Assembly (NCBI GenBank): GCA_023439185.1
Contig: JAEXOR010000030.1
Span: 1 to 47,894 of the forward strand
Length of the DNA: 47,894 nucleotides
Origin: Bacillota bacterium
Lineage (GTDB): Bacteria > Bacillota > Desulfotomaculia > Desulfotomaculales > Desulfallaceae
Reading direction: 5' to 3'
Shown in pieces: positions 47,686 to 47,894 of this stretch (position 1 is the stretch's first letter; each line of letters opens with the position of its first letter). Position numbers and translations under genes: made by a program. Under the pieces are notes generated by a model that was not told the DNA's origin, searched no databases, and saw only the letters and a program-made list of their open reading frames with translations.

Positions 47686-47894
47686 TTATTTGCCCAATAA
47701 ACCTGGTAAAAACGTGGCAATTTCGGGCACGAACATGAGTAAGAGGATGAGTGCGACAACCGCGTATAAAAACGGCCAGATGCCGCGGAAAATTGTCTCC
47801 AGCGGGACGTCCGGCGTAATTCCTTTAATCACGTACACGTTAACTCCCACCGGCGGAGTAATCACCCCGGCCGCCGCCACCAGCACGATCATGA
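47686..47894 (-). CDS. TRAP transporter large permease (DctM), C-terminal fragment
   Basis: Only the last 68 or so codons lie in the window; the gene starts beyond 47894. The fragment has GVITPPVGVNVYVIKGI, the conserved DctM C-terminal signature, then VPLETIFRGIWPF and a final membrane helix (FLYAVVALILLLMFVPEIA). TRAP large permeases use ion gradients to import organic acids through a periplasmic binding protein. Its position beside the phenol regulator suggests uptake of an aromatic acid or similar substrate, which is inference. Confidence 0.85.
   Translation of the reverse strand, partial: MIVLVAAAGVITPPVGVNVYVIKGITPDVPLETIFRGIWPFLYAVVALILLLMFVPEIATFLPGLLGK

Noticed and set aside
1..47894. 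tRNA, rRNA, CRISPR arrays, intact insertion sequences, selenocysteine codons or riboswitches
   Set aside because: I saw no cloverleaf, regular spacer-repeat array, transposase gene, in-frame TGA within a conserved motif, or recognisable molybdenum cofactor riboswitch.

Overview
This window looks like a catabolic island from a strictly anaerobic, Gram-positive (Bacillota, Peptococcaceae/Desulfotomaculum- or Pelotomaculum-like) bacterium. That placement is an inference. It rests on strong AGGAGG-type ribosome binding sites, frequent GTG/TTG starts, AT-rich intergenic regions, and a gene set for anaerobic aromatic degradation. Almost everything is on the minus strand, so the biological order runs from high to low coordinates.

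Right part (47.9-35.4 kb), phenol entry: the end of a TRAP transporter; a large regulator with a DmpR/MopR-type phenol-sensing domain joined to a PucR-type DNA-binding domain; then genes resembling phenylphosphate synthase (PpsA, PpsB), a UbiD-type carboxylase/decarboxylase, a UPF0261 protein, an aryl-CoA ligase and the flavin prenyltransferase UbiX. Read together, they would carry phenol (or a relative) through phenylphosphate to a hydroxybenzoate and on to its CoA thioester. Three small genes (GNAT-like, FMN split-barrel, HD domain) and a divergent Nudix gene follow.

Middle part (34.7-18.8 kb), molybdenum hydroxylases: two closely related three-subunit enzymes of the xanthine dehydrogenase/4-hydroxybenzoyl-CoA reductase family flank an IclR regulator, a MoeA-like molybdopterin-binding protein, and a MoxR-AAA/VWA pair of the RavA-ViaA or CoxD-CoxE kind. 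YqeC, MocA, YqeB and XdhC follow, the accessory set of selenium-dependent molybdenum hydroxylases. These enzymes are candidates for reductive removal of the ring hydroxyl group, giving benzoyl-CoA.

Left part (18.7-0 kb), benzoyl-CoA: a CBS-domain sigma-54 activator; two BzdQ/BzdP-like ATPase subunits (activators for ATP-dependent benzoyl-CoA reduction) coupled to an adenine-deaminase-like amidohydrolase; then an operon of SDR dehydrogenase, thiolase, DUF35 partner, ring hydrolase (oah), dienoyl-CoA hydratase (dch) and 6-hydroxycyclohexenoyl-CoA dehydrogenase (had). This covers dienoyl-CoA down to glutaryl-CoA. A benzoate-CoA ligase, an amidohydrolase, a PadR-controlled third molybdenum hydroxylase and the start of an HdrA-like flavoprotein complete it.

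The most unusual signal is a roughly 66-bp element present three times (232-298, 5776-5841, 13381-13447). All copies have the same orientation and lie 94-100 nt upstream of a start codon. Each carries TTAACC-like hexamers at 11-14 bp steps followed by an invariant 20-mer. It is probably the promoter/operator of a benzoyl-CoA regulon. The second is the phenol-sensor/PucR hybrid regulator.
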